A stretch of 64,000 nt of DNA from Rhodocyclaceae bacterium. Its GTDB lineage: Bacteria > Pseudomonadota > Gammaproteobacteria > Burkholderiales > Rhodocyclaceae. Below are positions 51,555-61,203 of the stretch, piece after piece. Both the position numbers and the translations under genes were made by a program. A model generated the notes under the pieces. The model had not been told where the DNA came from and made no database searches. It saw only the letters and a program-made list of their open reading frames with translations. Location of the stretch: positions 1,488,001 to 1,552,000 of the forward strand of contig JADJAS010000007.1 in NCBI GenBank assembly GCA_016704145.1. Reading direction: 5' to 3'. How positions within the stretch are numbered: the stretch's first letter is position 1; every line of letters begins with the position of its first letter.

Positions 51555-52783
51555 GCGAACATTTCGACGAGCTCGAGACGCGCAAGCCGGAGGCCCGCGA
51601 GCGCGAACTCATGGCGCGTCTGCCACGGCAGATCGCGCGGGCCAGGAGTCAGTCGTCGTACTACGCCGAGACGCTGGCTGGCGTTGATCCCGACGCCGTG
51701 ACATCGCGTGCGGCGCTGGCGAAGCTGCCGGTGGTGCGCAAGCACCAGCTGCTCGAATTGCAGAAGCGGACACCGCCCTTCGGCGGGCTGAATGCGACGC
51801 CGGTGGCGGGGCTGGCGCACGTGTTTTCCTCGCCCGGCCCGATCGCCGATCCCGAGGGCCGCGGCGATGACTGGTGGCGCTGGGGGCGCGCGCTGCACGC
51901 GGCCGGTATCCGTGCCGGCGATTTGGTACACAACACCTTTTCCTACCATTTCACGCCGGCCGGTTTCATGGTCGACGGCGGGGCGCGGCGCCTGGGCTGC
52001 CCGGTGTTTCCGGCCGGTGTCGGCCAGACGGAAATGCAAGTGCAGGCGATCGAGACATTCCGGCCGGCGGCCTACGTCGGCACGCCCAGCTTCCTCAAGA
52101 TCATTCTGGAGAAGGCCGATGAGCTGAAAGCCGACGTGTCCTCGTTGCGCACCGCCGTGGTCTCCGGCGAAGCGCTGTTCCCGGTGCAGAAGCAGTTCTT
52201 TGCCGGACGCGGGCTGGCGGCATTTCAGGTCTACGCCTCCGCCGATTTGGGTCTCATCGCCTACGAGACCGATGCGCGCGAAGGCATGGTGCTCGACGAG
52301 GAACTGATCATCGAGATCGTCCGTCCGGGCACCGGCGATCCGGTGGCCGACGGCGAAGTGGGCGAGGTGGTGATCACCAGTTTCAATCCCGACTATCCGT
52401 TGATCCGCTTCGGCACCGGGGATCTGTCGGCGATACTCCCCGGCGGGTCGGCCTGCGGGCGGACCAACGGGCGCATCAGGGGCTGGCTGGGGCGCGCCGA
52501 CCAGACCACCAAGGTGAAGGGCATGTTCGTGCATCCGGAGCAGGTGGAGGCCGTGCGCAAGCGTCACCCCGGTATCGCCCGGGTGCGGCTGGTGGTGAGC
52601 AACCCGGATGGCAACGACCTCATGACGCTCTATTGCGAGTGCGACGGTAGTGCGCCACTCGTCAAGGAGATCGCCGAAAGCGTCCGCGACATCACCAAGC
52701 TGCGCGGCGAGGTGCAGTTCGTCGCACCGGGCAGCCTGGCCAACGACGGCAAGGTGATCGAGGACGCGCGCAAGTACGACTGA
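51551..52783 (+). CDS. Divergent phenylacetate-CoA ligase-like AMP-binding protein
   Basis: A 410-residue protein of the PaaK-like ANL group. General features fit: FRPAAYVGTPSFLKIILEKAD, YASADLGLIAYE, RFGTGDLS, GRADQTTKVKGMFVHPEQVE. The normal P-loop (SSGTTGxPT, as in PadJ) is replaced by HVFSSPGPIADPEG, losing both threonines and the following GxPT. This variant is typical of ligase-like proteins encoded with Liv transporters. Activity as a CoA ligase is plausible but unproved; another role in acyl transfer or sensing is possible. It overlaps livF by 4 bases and closes the cluster. Confidence 0.8.
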   Translation: MSEHFDELETRKPEARERELMARLPRQIARARSQSSYYAETLAGVDPDAVTSRAALAKLPVVRKHQLLELQKRTPPFGGLNATPVAGLAHVFSSPGPIADPEGRGDDWWRWGRALHAAGIRAGDLVHNTFSYHFTPAGFMVDGGARRLGCPVFPAGVGQTEMQVQAIETFRPAAYVGTPSFLKIILEKADELKADVSSLRTAVVSGEALFPVQKQFFAGRGLAAFQVYASADLGLIAYETDAREGMVLDEELIIEIVRPGTGDPVADGEVGEVVITSFNPDYPLIRFGTGDLSAILPGGSACGRTNGRIRGWLGRADQTTKVKGMFVHPEQVEAVRKRHPGIARVRLVVSNPDGNDLMTLYCECDGSAPLVKEIAESVRDITKLRGEVQFVAPGSLANDGKVIEDARKYD

Positions 52784-52789
52784 ACCTCG

Positions 52790-52814
52790 AAAGTCAGCCT
52801 TGGTGGCACGCCAC
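52790..52814 (+). repeat. REP-like repeat after the PaaK-like ligase gene
   Basis: AAAGTCAGCC then TTGGTGGCACGCCACC, with the internal hairpin GGTGGC-a-/GCCACC. It begins 6 bases after the ligase stop. Confidence 0.7.
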
Positions 52815-52847
52815 CTGCCCCAGCGTTGCCCATGATATAAGTCGCGC

Positions 52848-53744
52848 GTGGCCACCACGCTCGCACTCCTGCCGGACTTCCTGCTGATCCTGCTCGGCCA
52901 TGCCTTGCGGCGTTGGTTGCATCTGGGCGACCATTTCTGGGGCGGGCTGGAAAAGCTGGTCTACTTCATTTTCTTTCCGGCGCTGCTGTTCAATGCCTTG
53001 GCCCGCGCCAATCTCGACTGGGCGACGGCCGCACCGCTGCTCTCGACGGGGCTGCTGATCATGTTGACGGGCATGGTGCTGGGCGGCTTGGCGCGCTGGT
53101 TGTTTGCCATGTCGCCCGTGTCGTTCGCCTCGCAGTTTCAATGCGCGTTTCGCTTCAACACCTACATTGGCCTCGCGGTGGCGGCCAAGCTGCATGGCGC
53201 GCCCGGACTGGCCGCCATGGGGCTGCTGACCGGTGCCATGGTGCCGCCGGCCAATATCGCGGCGGTCGGCATGCTGGCGCGGCACGGTGGCACCAGCCTC
53301 TTGAGCGAACTCGCCAGGAATCCGCTTGTCATCGGCACCCTGGCCGGACTGCTGTGGAACGTGTCGGGCCTGGTTCTACCCGTCCCGGCTGCCCAGTTCC
53401 TTGGCAGGCTCGCGGACGCCGCCATCACGCTTGGTTTGCTGGCGGTCGGCGCGGCGCTCAAGCTCGACCACCTTCCCGGTGGCGGCTACGGTTCGGCCAC
53501 ATGGTTCCTGTCGGTCAAACTGCTGATACTGCCGCTGGCCGCGCTCGGCCTGGGCCGCTGGTTCGATCTCGACGCGATGTACCGCGACATCGCGCTGATC
53601 TTCGCGGCGCTGCCGACCTCCAGCTCCGCGTTCATACTTGCCCGGCGCATGGGAGGAGACGGCCGCAGCGTGGCCTGGTTGATATCGGCCAGTACGCTGG
53701 CGGCCATGGTGACGCTACCCCTTTGGCTTGCGTTTGGGCGATGA
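52848..53744 (+). CDS. AEC-family (auxin efflux carrier-like) transporter
   Basis: A 298-residue membrane protein with ten predicted helices. YFIFFPALLFNALARANL, FRFNTYIGLAVAAKLHG and ALIFAALPTSSSAFILARRMGGD are characteristic of AEC permeases such as MdcF-type carriers. It starts at a GTG with no ribosome site; a TATAAG box (52836-52841) lies so close that the message may be leaderless. The gene overlaps the convergent phaM gene by 30 bases. Substrate unknown, probably a small organic anion. Confidence 0.8.
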   Translation: MATTLALLPDFLLILLGHALRRWLHLGDHFWGGLEKLVYFIFFPALLFNALARANLDWATAAPLLSTGLLIMLTGMVLGGLARWLFAMSPVSFASQFQCAFRFNTYIGLAVAAKLHGAPGLAAMGLLTGAMVPPANIAAVGMLARHGGTSLLSELARNPLVIGTLAGLLWNVSGLVLPVPAAQFLGRLADAAITLGLLAVGAALKLDHLPGGGYGSATWFLSVKLLILPLAALGLGRWFDLDAMYRDIALIFAALPTSSSAFILARRMGGDGRSVAWLISASTLAAMVTLPLWLAFGR

Positions 53745-54131
53745 ACGGGCCGGCGAACCGCTGGCATCGCCTTCCGGCGCCTTTGTCGCCGGTGGCGGCG
53801 ATACGGCGGTCTGCATGAAGTTCCAAGGCCACATCGATGAATTGGCAAAAGGATTGGGCTTGCCTTCGCTTTCGGGGCCGGTGGCGGCCTGCGCCATGCT
53901 GGCGAGCGTGGCGAGCGTGGCGCGTTGCATCTCCAGCCCTTGAATCGTCATTTGCAGCATCGACAAATTGGTCTTCAGCCAGCCCTCGACTGCCTTGAGG
54001 TCGGCGATGCGCTTGCCAAGTTCGTCCGTGTCGACGGTCGGCGTAACCATGCCCGGGAGGGGAATCCCCATGCTGCCCCAGAAACCTTTCAGCATTTCGA
54101 GTGGATCCTGGCCAAGCGGCGCGGTGGACAT
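53715..54131 (-). CDS. phaM: PhaM-family polyhydroxyalkanoate granule protein
   Basis: A 138-residue protein. The central segment PTVDTDELGKRIADLKAVEGWLKTNLSMLQMTIQGLEMQRATLATL matches the PhaM family, whose members bind PHA synthase, granules and DNA. The C-terminus is Pro/Ala/Lys-rich and basic (SGSPARSSPKRKPKG), as in PhaM, fitting nucleoid binding. The start is supported by a GGAG-like site (CAAGGAGCAGCC). Its 3' end overlaps the AEC gene in convergent orientation. Confidence 0.75.
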   Translation of the reverse strand: MSTAPLGQDPLEMLKGFWGSMGIPLPGMVTPTVDTDELGKRIADLKAVEGWLKTNLSMLQMTIQGLEMQRATLATLASMAQAATGPESEGKPNPFANSSMWPWNFMQTAVSPPPATKAPEGDASGSPARSSPKRKPKG

Positions 54132-54257
54132 GGCTGCTCCTTGGGGAAGTATGGCTTCATTATCGCACCAGCCCGCAATCTTGTGCACCCCCGGGATGCG
54201 ACCGCCGATTCGCGCTAGACTGCCATATGTCATGGCGGGTGGCGGAAGGGGGTTGCG

Positions 54258-54893
54258 ATGCTGAAGATCCTGGTCATCGAGGATCACGCGATGGTGCGCG
54301 AGGGTTTGCTCAAGGCGTTGAAGGGGATCGAACCCGGCGTGACCACCTTGGGTGCGGCCGACGCCGATGCCGCGCTGGCATTGCTGGCGGCCGACGATGA
54401 TGTCGACATCGTGCTGCTCGACCTCATGCTGCCCGGCACCAGCGGTATGGCCATGCTGGGAGTGATGCGCCGGCGGTTTCCGACGATTCCCGTGGTGATA
54501 CTCTCCGCGCTTGACGACGTGGATACCGTCAAGCGGGCCCTGAGACAGGGGGCCGCTGGCTTCATTCCGAAATCCAGTTCGACCGCGAGCATGCTGGCTG
54601 CGTTGCGCGAGGTGCTGGCAGGCGAGATTTACATCCCGGCGAGATTGCGCGATCTGGTCGACCGCGAGCAGCACCGGGGCAAGACGGTGGCGGAACGCCA
54701 TGGACTGACCGCGGGGCAATCCCGTGTCCTGGAGCTTCTGATGCAGGGCAAGACCAACCGCCAGATTGCCGACATGCTCGATGTCACGGAAGGCACCGTG
54801 AAAATACATGTGTCCGCGATCTTCAAGGCGATGAAGGTGACCAACCGTTCGCAGGCATTGTTGCTCGCCCGCAAGCACCGCCAGAAGATCTAG
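54258..54893 (+). CDS. NarL/FixJ-type response regulator
   Basis: A 211-residue two-domain regulator. Receiver: VIEDHAMVREGLLKAL, phospho-acceptor Asp in DIVLLDLMLPGTSG, Thr/Ser in VVILSALDD, Lys in GFIPKSSS. LuxR-type helix-turn-helix: LTAGQSRVLELLMQGKTNRQIADMLDVTEGTVKIHVSAIF. A GGAAGGGGG site precedes the ATG. It faces a histidine kinase on the other strand and their stops overlap by 4 bases, so it is probably that kinase's partner. Confidence 0.9.
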   Translation: MLKILVIEDHAMVREGLLKALKGIEPGVTTLGAADADAALALLAADDDVDIVLLDLMLPGTSGMAMLGVMRRRFPTIPVVILSALDDVDTVKRALRQGAAGFIPKSSSTASMLAALREVLAGEIYIPARLRDLVDREQHRGKTVAERHGLTAGQSRVLELLMQGKTNRQIADMLDVTEGTVKIHVSAIFKAMKVTNRSQALLLARKHRQKI

Positions 54894-56812
54894 CCGGGCG
54901 AGGCGATCGGGGTGCCGTCGGCGCCCGCAACATCATCCGCCCGCTCCTGCAGCAGATGATGCAGGAGCGCCCGAAGCCGAGCCGGCCTTAGCGGCATTGC
55001 CAGCCGCCCGGCGATCGATATTGCCGCGAACCGACTTTGGCCGTCATCTCCGATCATGATCAGCAGGGGGGGCCGCGGAGCGCCGCGGAGCGCCAGGGCC
55101 ACGCCGTCGAGGCTGCCGCTGTCGGTAATCAGTGCTGCCGGCTCAGTGGCGAGCAGTGGCGGCAGTTCATGATCGGCGCAGGCGCATTGGTGCTGGTAGC
55201 CCCAGCCGCGCAACAGTTCGCCAATCTCCCGGCACTTGGCGAGATCCGCCATGCGGACGGCGATTCGCGACCGGGGCGGCAAGGTTTCGGCGCGAACGTA
55301 TGCCGCCGGCGTTGCCTTCGGCACAGTCACCGCGAACACGGACCCTCGGCCCGGTCTCGATGCAACGTCGATGCGGTGACCCAGCAGTTCGCCCAGCCGG
55401 GCGACGATGGCGAGGCCCAGCCCCAGCCCCTTGGCGGCATTGCGCTCGGCGTTGTCGACCTGATAGAACTCATGGAAAAGGCTCGGCAGATGATCCGGCT
55501 CGATGCCGATCCCGGTGTCCCAGACTTCGATGCGCACCCATGACCCGCGACTTCGGGCGGCGATGAGGATTCGGCCATGGTGGGTGTAGCGGACGGCGTT
55601 GGCGATCAGATTGCCGAGCATGCGGCGCAGCAAGTGAGGGTCCGTGTCGACCCAAGCGGACGCTGGGCGGCAGACAAGGCGCAACCCCTTGATCTTGGCG
55701 GTTTGCCGGTGTGCGTCGGCGGCATTGATCAGCAGCGGACCGAGCGCTACCGGGTGGCGATGCGGTGCAATGGCGCCCAAGTCGAGTCGCGATGCCTCCA
55801 GCAGGGCGTCCAGCAATTCACCCATTGCTCCGGCCGCGGTGTCGATCTGGGCGGCCAGACGACGATTGTCCGCTCCCTTGGAGTTGCCCAGTTCGCTGGC
55901 AAACAGCGTCAGCGCGTGCAGTGGTTGGCGCAGGTCGTGGCTGGCCGCGGCGAGAAAGCGGGATTTTCCTTCACTGGCGCGTTCCGCCTCTTCTTTCTTC
56001 GCCTCGGCGATCTGCAATTGCCTGGCCAGTTCCTCTTCGCTATGCGCCAGCGCGTTGGCGGAGCGACGGTGAGTCGCGTCGAGTTCGGCGGCCATTTCGT
56101 TGAAGCCTTCTTCCAGCGAGGCAAGCGTTCCCGACCGATGCGGTCGCAGACGGACGTCCTGACGGCCGGCGCGGACCTTGGCGACGGCGCCCTCGAGCGC
56201 CGTCACCGGTTCGGTGATATCCCGGCCCAAGCGGTAGGCCAGCAGGAGGGATATTGCCAGAGTGGTGACGGTCACCATCAGGGTGACCAAGAGGATCTCC
56301 CGCTTGCGGGTATCGAGATCATCACGGGAAAGTTCGACCACGATATGGCCGATGGGCGCGCCCGGCGCCAAGGAGAATGTCTCGTTACCCTGGAATGGAT
56401 CGTCGAACGCCAAGTTCGGTTGCCTGATCGAAACGTGAAATAGCTCCGCGGCATTGCCCCCGGAAACCATCCGACCGTCGGCGAAGAATTTCGTCGTTTC
56501 GACATGGGGACTGTCTCGGCCGGCAGCGGCAAGCGGCTGGTAGGCGGCATCGAGAATGGTGACGGCGATGACATCGGGCTCGCGCGCCGCCGATTGCGCC
56601 AGGCGGAGCAGCTCGCGGCGGTTTCCCGAGAAAGTGCCGTACTCCGCCGCTGGCGCGAGTTGCCGGACCATCGACTCGCCGCGATTGCGCAAGGCCGCTT
56701 CGACGTCACCATAACGAACGACGAGAAAGTAGCTGGTGAGTGCGATGGCAATGATGGCGACCGGCGTTATTGCCAGGAATACCACCCGCTTCTTGATTCC
56801 CCACGGCTTCAT
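54890..56812 (-). CDS. Membrane sensor histidine kinase with C-terminal receiver-like domain
   Basis: A 640-residue kinase. Helix 1 (VVFLAITPVAIIAIALTSYFLVV), periplasmic sensor of ~140 residues, helix 2 (ILLVTLMVTVTTLAISLLLAYRLG), HAMP, coiled coil, HisKA (FLAAASHDLRQPLHALTLF), ATPase (NLIANAVRYTHHG, DTGIGIEPDHLP, KGLGLGLAIVARL). The last ~110 residues look like a weak receiver: an Asp is in AALITDSG but the N-terminal acidic pair is not evident. The SHDLRQPLHA box and convergent NarL-type regulator are typical of this kinase class. A 10-bp stem (54942-54969) near its 3' end could act as a terminator. Confidence 0.85.
   Translation of the reverse strand: MKPWGIKKRVVFLAITPVAIIAIALTSYFLVVRYGDVEAALRNRGESMVRQLAPAAEYGTFSGNRRELLRLAQSAAREPDVIAVTILDAAYQPLAAAGRDSPHVETTKFFADGRMVSGGNAAELFHVSIRQPNLAFDDPFQGNETFSLAPGAPIGHIVVELSRDDLDTRKREILLVTLMVTVTTLAISLLLAYRLGRDITEPVTALEGAVAKVRAGRQDVRLRPHRSGTLASLEEGFNEMAAELDATHRRSANALAHSEEELARQLQIAEAKKEEAERASEGKSRFLAAASHDLRQPLHALTLFASELGNSKGADNRRLAAQIDTAAGAMGELLDALLEASRLDLGAIAPHRHPVALGPLLINAADAHRQTAKIKGLRLVCRPASAWVDTDPHLLRRMLGNLIANAVRYTHHGRILIAARSRGSWVRIEVWDTGIGIEPDHLPSLFHEFYQVDNAERNAAKGLGLGLAIVARLGELLGHRIDVASRPGRGSVFAVTVPKATPAAYVRAETLPPRSRIAVRMADLAKCREIGELLRGWGYQHQCACADHELPPLLATEPAALITDSGSLDGVALALRGAPRPPLLIMIGDDGQSRFAAISIAGRLAMPLRPARLRALLHHLLQERADDVAGADGTPIASPG
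54942..54969. terminator. Hairpin in the 3' end of the kinase gene
   Basis: CGCTCCTGCA, 8-base loop, TGCAGGAGCG: a perfect 10-bp stem within the last codons of the kinase (LLHHLLQER) and about 50 bases past the convergent regulator stop. It may serve as terminator for the regulator transcript. Confidence 0.35.
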
Positions 56813-56908
56813 GCCTGAATTCTTGCCGTCTCGGGTTGCCGTATCAAGCGTTTCGTGTTCGGCGAGGCTTCACCAGGAAACCGGTCGCCATGCCGACGAC
56901 CGATGTGG

Positions 56909-57586
56909 CTAGCCGATGCCTGCCGAGAGCATGGACGATGCCGGCGGGCGCGGTGAGGACTGGCGTGGAGCCTCGTCTTCCCATGAAACCTGTAGTAGAT
57001 CAAGCACTTGTCTGGCGGCGAAGCGGCAGGCGTTGGCGAGCGGCGTCGGCAGCGCGGCCGGCACTTGCCGTTGCAGCATCAGTTTGGTTGCCGCGAGGGA
57101 GTGCACCGGATCGAGAATTCGGTCGAGATAGGGGCCGAGCATTTCGGCGACAGTCCGCTCGGCGGACTCACGGGCCCAGGCGTTGGTGGGCCATTGCATC
57201 GGAATGGCATAGGCCCGCGGGAACATCTCCAAGTCGCGAACGACGGTCCGGATGTCTTCGTGCGAGTCGCGAAAGGGCAACAGCACTAGGTCGGCCAGTC
57301 CATACAACCTCTGGTCCATCTCGGTGCGATTGCCGCCACCATCGATGACGCCCATCCAGGCATCCAGGGACCGGATCTTGTCGACGACCTTGGCCAGCGC
57401 ATCGCGAGACCGCGCATCGGCGACCAAATAGCGTCGTCCCGAAGGTGACAGGGGCTCCCTATGGGTATCGGTGAGTACGCAAACTGCGCGCTGCCGGAGC
57501 AATCCCATGCCTTGGCACAGCATGTGCGACAGCGTGGTCTTGCCGGTTCCGCCCTTGTTGCCGATTACGCAAACGATGTCAGCCAT
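56909..57586 (-). CDS. ParA/MinD-like ATPase
   Basis: A 225-residue P-loop ATPase with a deviant Walker A of the ParA group, VIGNKGGTGKTTLSHMLCQG, at residues 7-26. MGVIDGGGNRTEMD is at the position of the Walker B/switch II region, and LVLLPFRDSHEDIRTV follows. No ParB or DNA site is adjacent. The partner is unknown; small orphan ParA proteins position cell structures, plasmids or PHA granules. PhaM lies about 2.8 kb away but separated by other genes, so a link is speculative. The C-terminus is Ser/Pro-rich. Confidence 0.78.
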   Translation of the reverse strand: MADIVCVIGNKGGTGKTTLSHMLCQGMGLLRQRAVCVLTDTHREPLSPSGRRYLVADARSRDALAKVVDKIRSLDAWMGVIDGGGNRTEMDQRLYGLADLVLLPFRDSHEDIRTVVRDLEMFPRAYAIPMQWPTNAWARESAERTVAEMLGPYLDRILDPVHSLAATKLMLQRQVPAALPTPLANACRFAARQVLDLLQVSWEDEAPRQSSPRPPASSMLSAGIG

Positions 57587-57638
57587 GATTTCTCCAGCCC
57601 GCAGTTGCCCCCGAGGCCCCGGCTGCGTCAGGGCAGGA

Positions 57639-58439
57639 TTATTGGCGAGGGCGAGCCGACTCGATGGCTTGAGAATAGGCCGGATTGGCTGCCTTATCGG
57701 TTGGCGGGTGATAGCAATAGAGGCGGGTCATTCTTCGGTCCGGGACACTGATGACCTGCTCCGCGGGAATGCCTGGTATCGGGAAGCTGTTGCTGATCAA
57801 TAGCGTACCCGGGGTCATTTCCGAATGTGCCTTCATCCAGAGGCGGGGCATTGGCGCGGGCGAGAGGAAGGCGTACGCGACTTCGAAGCCGTCAAGATTC
57901 TGACACCAGTAGTCGCCGAACCGGATCTGACAATTTTCTTGACCCAGGTTGCGCAGTTTTGCCCAGAGAAACGGTAGCGGAGCGTGCTCCACCCCCAGAA
58001 ACTGACCGTCGGGGCGCATTCTGGCGAGCCGATTAAGCAGGTGTCCATTCCCGCAACCTAGGTCAACGAACCGGAAATCAGTTTCCGGCAACAGCGTGGC
58101 AATAGCGCCCACCGTCTCGACGTTGCTGAAGTACAACGGCACCTGGCTACGGTCAGTACGCCAGAAAATTAGTAATAATGAAATAAAAACAATTAGATAG
58201 AAATTTGTCGGCAGATCCAGGCCGTGCAGGGCGATGGCCAGGGGCATGAAAACAAGATGTATCGGTAGCCACCAGGGAGGGGCTTCGAGTTTGTGGCTAA
58301 CGAATGAGGCACAGCATCCTTGGACGACCGCGACCACGAATGGGTGAGCAAAAGCATCTCTATGTAAGAGGGCAATCAGACCCGAGGCGATAAGTCCGCC
58401 AAAAGTCTGCGCTAGGAAGGCGGTGCGCAAGGGAGGCAT
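57639..58439 (-). CDS. Membrane-anchored class I SAM-dependent methyltransferase
   Basis: A 266-residue protein. About four helices in the first ~105 residues (LIASGLIALL, FVVAVVQGCCASFV, IHLVFMPLAIALHG, FYLIVFISLLLIFW) precede a Rossmann methyltransferase domain with the SAM motif FRFVDLGCGNGHLLNRLA and a later LGVEHAPLPFLWAK. Similar membrane-linked class I methyltransferases exist, but the substrate is unknown. DNA encoding the fourth helix (58165-58205) is strikingly AT-rich for this genome. It is next to the tRNA cluster, a common insertion zone. Confidence 0.7.
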   Translation of the reverse strand: MPPLRTAFLAQTFGGLIASGLIALLHRDAFAHPFVVAVVQGCCASFVSHKLEAPPWWLPIHLVFMPLAIALHGLDLPTNFYLIVFISLLLIFWRTDRSQVPLYFSNVETVGAIATLLPETDFRFVDLGCGNGHLLNRLARMRPDGQFLGVEHAPLPFLWAKLRNLGQENCQIRFGDYWCQNLDGFEVAYAFLSPAPMPRLWMKAHSEMTPGTLLISNSFPIPGIPAEQVISVPDRRMTRLYCYHPPTDKAANPAYSQAIESARPRQ

Positions 58440-58464
58440 ATCAGATCGCAGCGCTCGGGAAGCG

Positions 58465-58493
58465 TTGACAGGGATTTGTTAGCCGACGATAAT
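58465..58493 (+). promoter_or_regulatory. Sigma-70 promoter of the tRNA-tufB operon
   Basis: TTGACA (58465-58470), exactly 17 bases, GATAAT (58488-58493). The tRNA-Tyr 5' end is 13 bases after the -10. It is the best promoter in the window. Confidence 0.85.
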
Positions 58494-58506
58494 TCGCTGT
58501 TTCGCT

Positions 58507-58592
<86 letters not shown>

Positions 58593-58653
58593 GTTTGTCT
58601 TGCATTTAAGTTTAGTTTAACGGTTTAACGAAAGTTTGCTGTTGCCGGGTTGA

Positions 58654-58727
58654 GCGGGTGTAGCTCAATGGTAGAGCCGAAGCCTTCCAAGCTTAAGACG
58701 AGGGTTCGATTCCCTTCACCCGCTCCA
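58654..58727 (+). tRNA. tRNA-Gly (TCC)
   Basis: 74 bases including CCA. Acceptor stem GCGGGTG/CACCCGC, D-arm GCTCAATGGTAGAGC, anticodon loop CTTCCAA (TCC), T-arm GGGTTCGATTCCC. Confidence 0.95.
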
Positions 58728-58737
58728 GTACAGTTTC

Positions 58738-58812
<75 letters not shown>

Positions 58813-58854
58813 TGTTTTTGGGCACCGGACATTTTTTTGATTGGGGTATTGATC

Positions 58855-60047
<1,193 letters not shown>

Positions 60048-60068
60048 GCGGAGCCTCATAGTCTCACG

Positions 60069-60107
60069 AGGGCGGTGTCCGCAAGGACGCTGCCCTTTGC
60101 AGTTTTT
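60069..60107 (+). terminator. Rho-independent terminator or attenuator after tufB
   Basis: A 12-bp stem with two G-T pairs and a GCAA loop (60069-60096) is followed by TTTGCAGTTTTT. It lies between tufB and tRNA-Trp. Confidence 0.65.
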
Positions 60108-60112
60108 GCCGC

Positions 60113-60188
60113 AGGGGCATAGCTCAATTGGCAGAGCGACGGTCTCCAAAACCGTAGGTTGGGGGTTCGATTCCCTCTGCCCCTGCCA
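60113..60188 (+). tRNA. tRNA-Trp (CCA)
   Basis: 76 bases including CCA. Acceptor stem AGGGGCA/TGCCCCT, D-arm GCTCAATTGGCAGAGC, anticodon loop CTCCAAA (CCA), T-arm GGGTTCGATTCCC. It lies directly upstream of secE, as in other Betaproteobacteria. Confidence 0.95.
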
Positions 60189-60212
60189 CCGATACGATGA
60201 TTGAAGGATACG

Positions 60213-60560
60213 ATGGCCGATAAGCTCAAGCTCGCTGCCGCAGTTCTTCTGCTGACCGCCGGGATCGCGGGTTTCTATCTGCTCGCCGAGCAGCCGATGA
60301 TCCTGCGCGTGCTTTGCGTCCTGGCGGGTGCGGCTGCCGGTATTGCCGTCGCGTGGTTTACCGAGCCCGGACAGCGCTTTTTCATCTTCAGCCAGGAGTC
60401 CTGGGCGGAGGCGAAGAAGGTGGCATGGCCGGCACGCAAGGAAACCATGCAGACGACCGGCGCGGTATTTGCCTTTGTGCTTGTCATGGCCGTCATGCTT
60501 TGGATCGCCGACAAGACCTTGGAATGGATGTTCTACGACCTGATCCTGGGCTGGAAGTAA
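60213..60560 (+). CDS. secE: SecE, protein translocase subunit
   Basis: A 115-residue membrane protein with three helices, the proteobacterial form. The conserved cytoplasmic segment ESWAEAKKVAWPARKETMQTT precedes the last helix. It stabilises SecY in the SecYEG channel. ATG 60213 follows a GAAGGA site; an in-frame TTG at 60201 is less likely. It is 3 bases upstream of nusG. Confidence 0.93.
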   Translation: MADKLKLAAAVLLLTAGIAGFYLLAEQPMILRVLCVLAGAAAGIAVAWFTEPGQRFFIFSQESWAEAKKVAWPARKETMQTTGAVFAFVLVMAVMLWIADKTLEWMFYDLILGWK

Positions 60561-60563
60561 GAA

Positions 60564-61097
60564 ATGACAAAACGCTGGTACGTGGTTCACGCCTATTCGG
60601 GTTTCGAGAAGTCCGTGCAGCGAGCGCTCTTGGAGCGCATCGCCCGCACCGGCATGCAGGACAAGTTCGGCCAGATATTGGTGCCTGTGGAGGAAGTGGT
60701 CGAAATAAAGGCAGGTCAGAAGCACACCTCGGAACGCAAGTTCTTCCCCGGCTACGTGCTCGTCGAGATGGACATGGACGACGAGTCCTGGCACCTGGTC
60801 AAGAGTACACCGAAGGTGACAGGTTTTATCGGTGGCACCGCGACCAAGCCAACGCCGATCTCCGAGAAGGAGGTCGACAAGATCATGCAGCAGATGCAAG
60901 AGGGGGTGGAGAAGCCGCGCCCCAAGGTGCTCTTCGAGGCTGGCGAAATGGTGCGTGTCAAGGAGGGTCCGTTCACTGACTTCAACGGCACGGTCGAGGA
61001 AGTCAATTACGAAAAGAGCCGCCTGCGCGTTTCCGTGACCATCTTCGGCCGCGCCACGCCGGTGGAACTGGAGTTTGCGCAGGTCGAGAAGGCGTAG
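60564..61097 (+). CDS. nusG: NusG, transcription termination/antitermination factor
   Basis: A 177-residue protein. The N-terminal NGN domain starts KRWYVVHAYSGFEKSVQRAL; the C-terminal KOW domain has GEMVRVKEGPFTDFNGTVEEVNYEKSRLRVSV. It links RNA polymerase to Rho or to ribosomal protein S10. It is co-transcribed with secE, and the gap to rplK carries a 7-bp stem. Confidence 0.95.
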   Translation: MTKRWYVVHAYSGFEKSVQRALLERIARTGMQDKFGQILVPVEEVVEIKAGQKHTSERKFFPGYVLVEMDMDDESWHLVKSTPKVTGFIGGTATKPTPISEKEVDKIMQQMQEGVEKPRPKVLFEAGEMVRVKEGPFTDFNGTVEEVNYEKSRLRVSVTIFGRATPVELEFAQVEKA

Positions 61098-61203
61098 CCG
61101 AAATTCGTCTTACGGCAAGCCGGGAGCCGTGATCCCGGCAAGAGGAGTGCGAGTAGGGAACCAGTTTCGCGAAAGCGCGTCATTACTCAATCAAGGAGCC
61201 ATC
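61098..61203 (+). promoter_or_regulatory. nusG-rplK spacer with hairpin
   Basis: It contains the stem GCCGGGA-N7-TCCCGGC (61119-61139). In other bacteria the L1-binding site that autoregulates rplK-rplA lies in this spacer; I cannot identify it by eye here. Confidence 0.4.

Noticed and set aside
56909..57586. The ParA-like gene as part of a plasmid or chromosome partition locus
   Set aside because: No ParB, no parS-like palindrome and no replication gene nearby; it is kept as an orphan ATPase.
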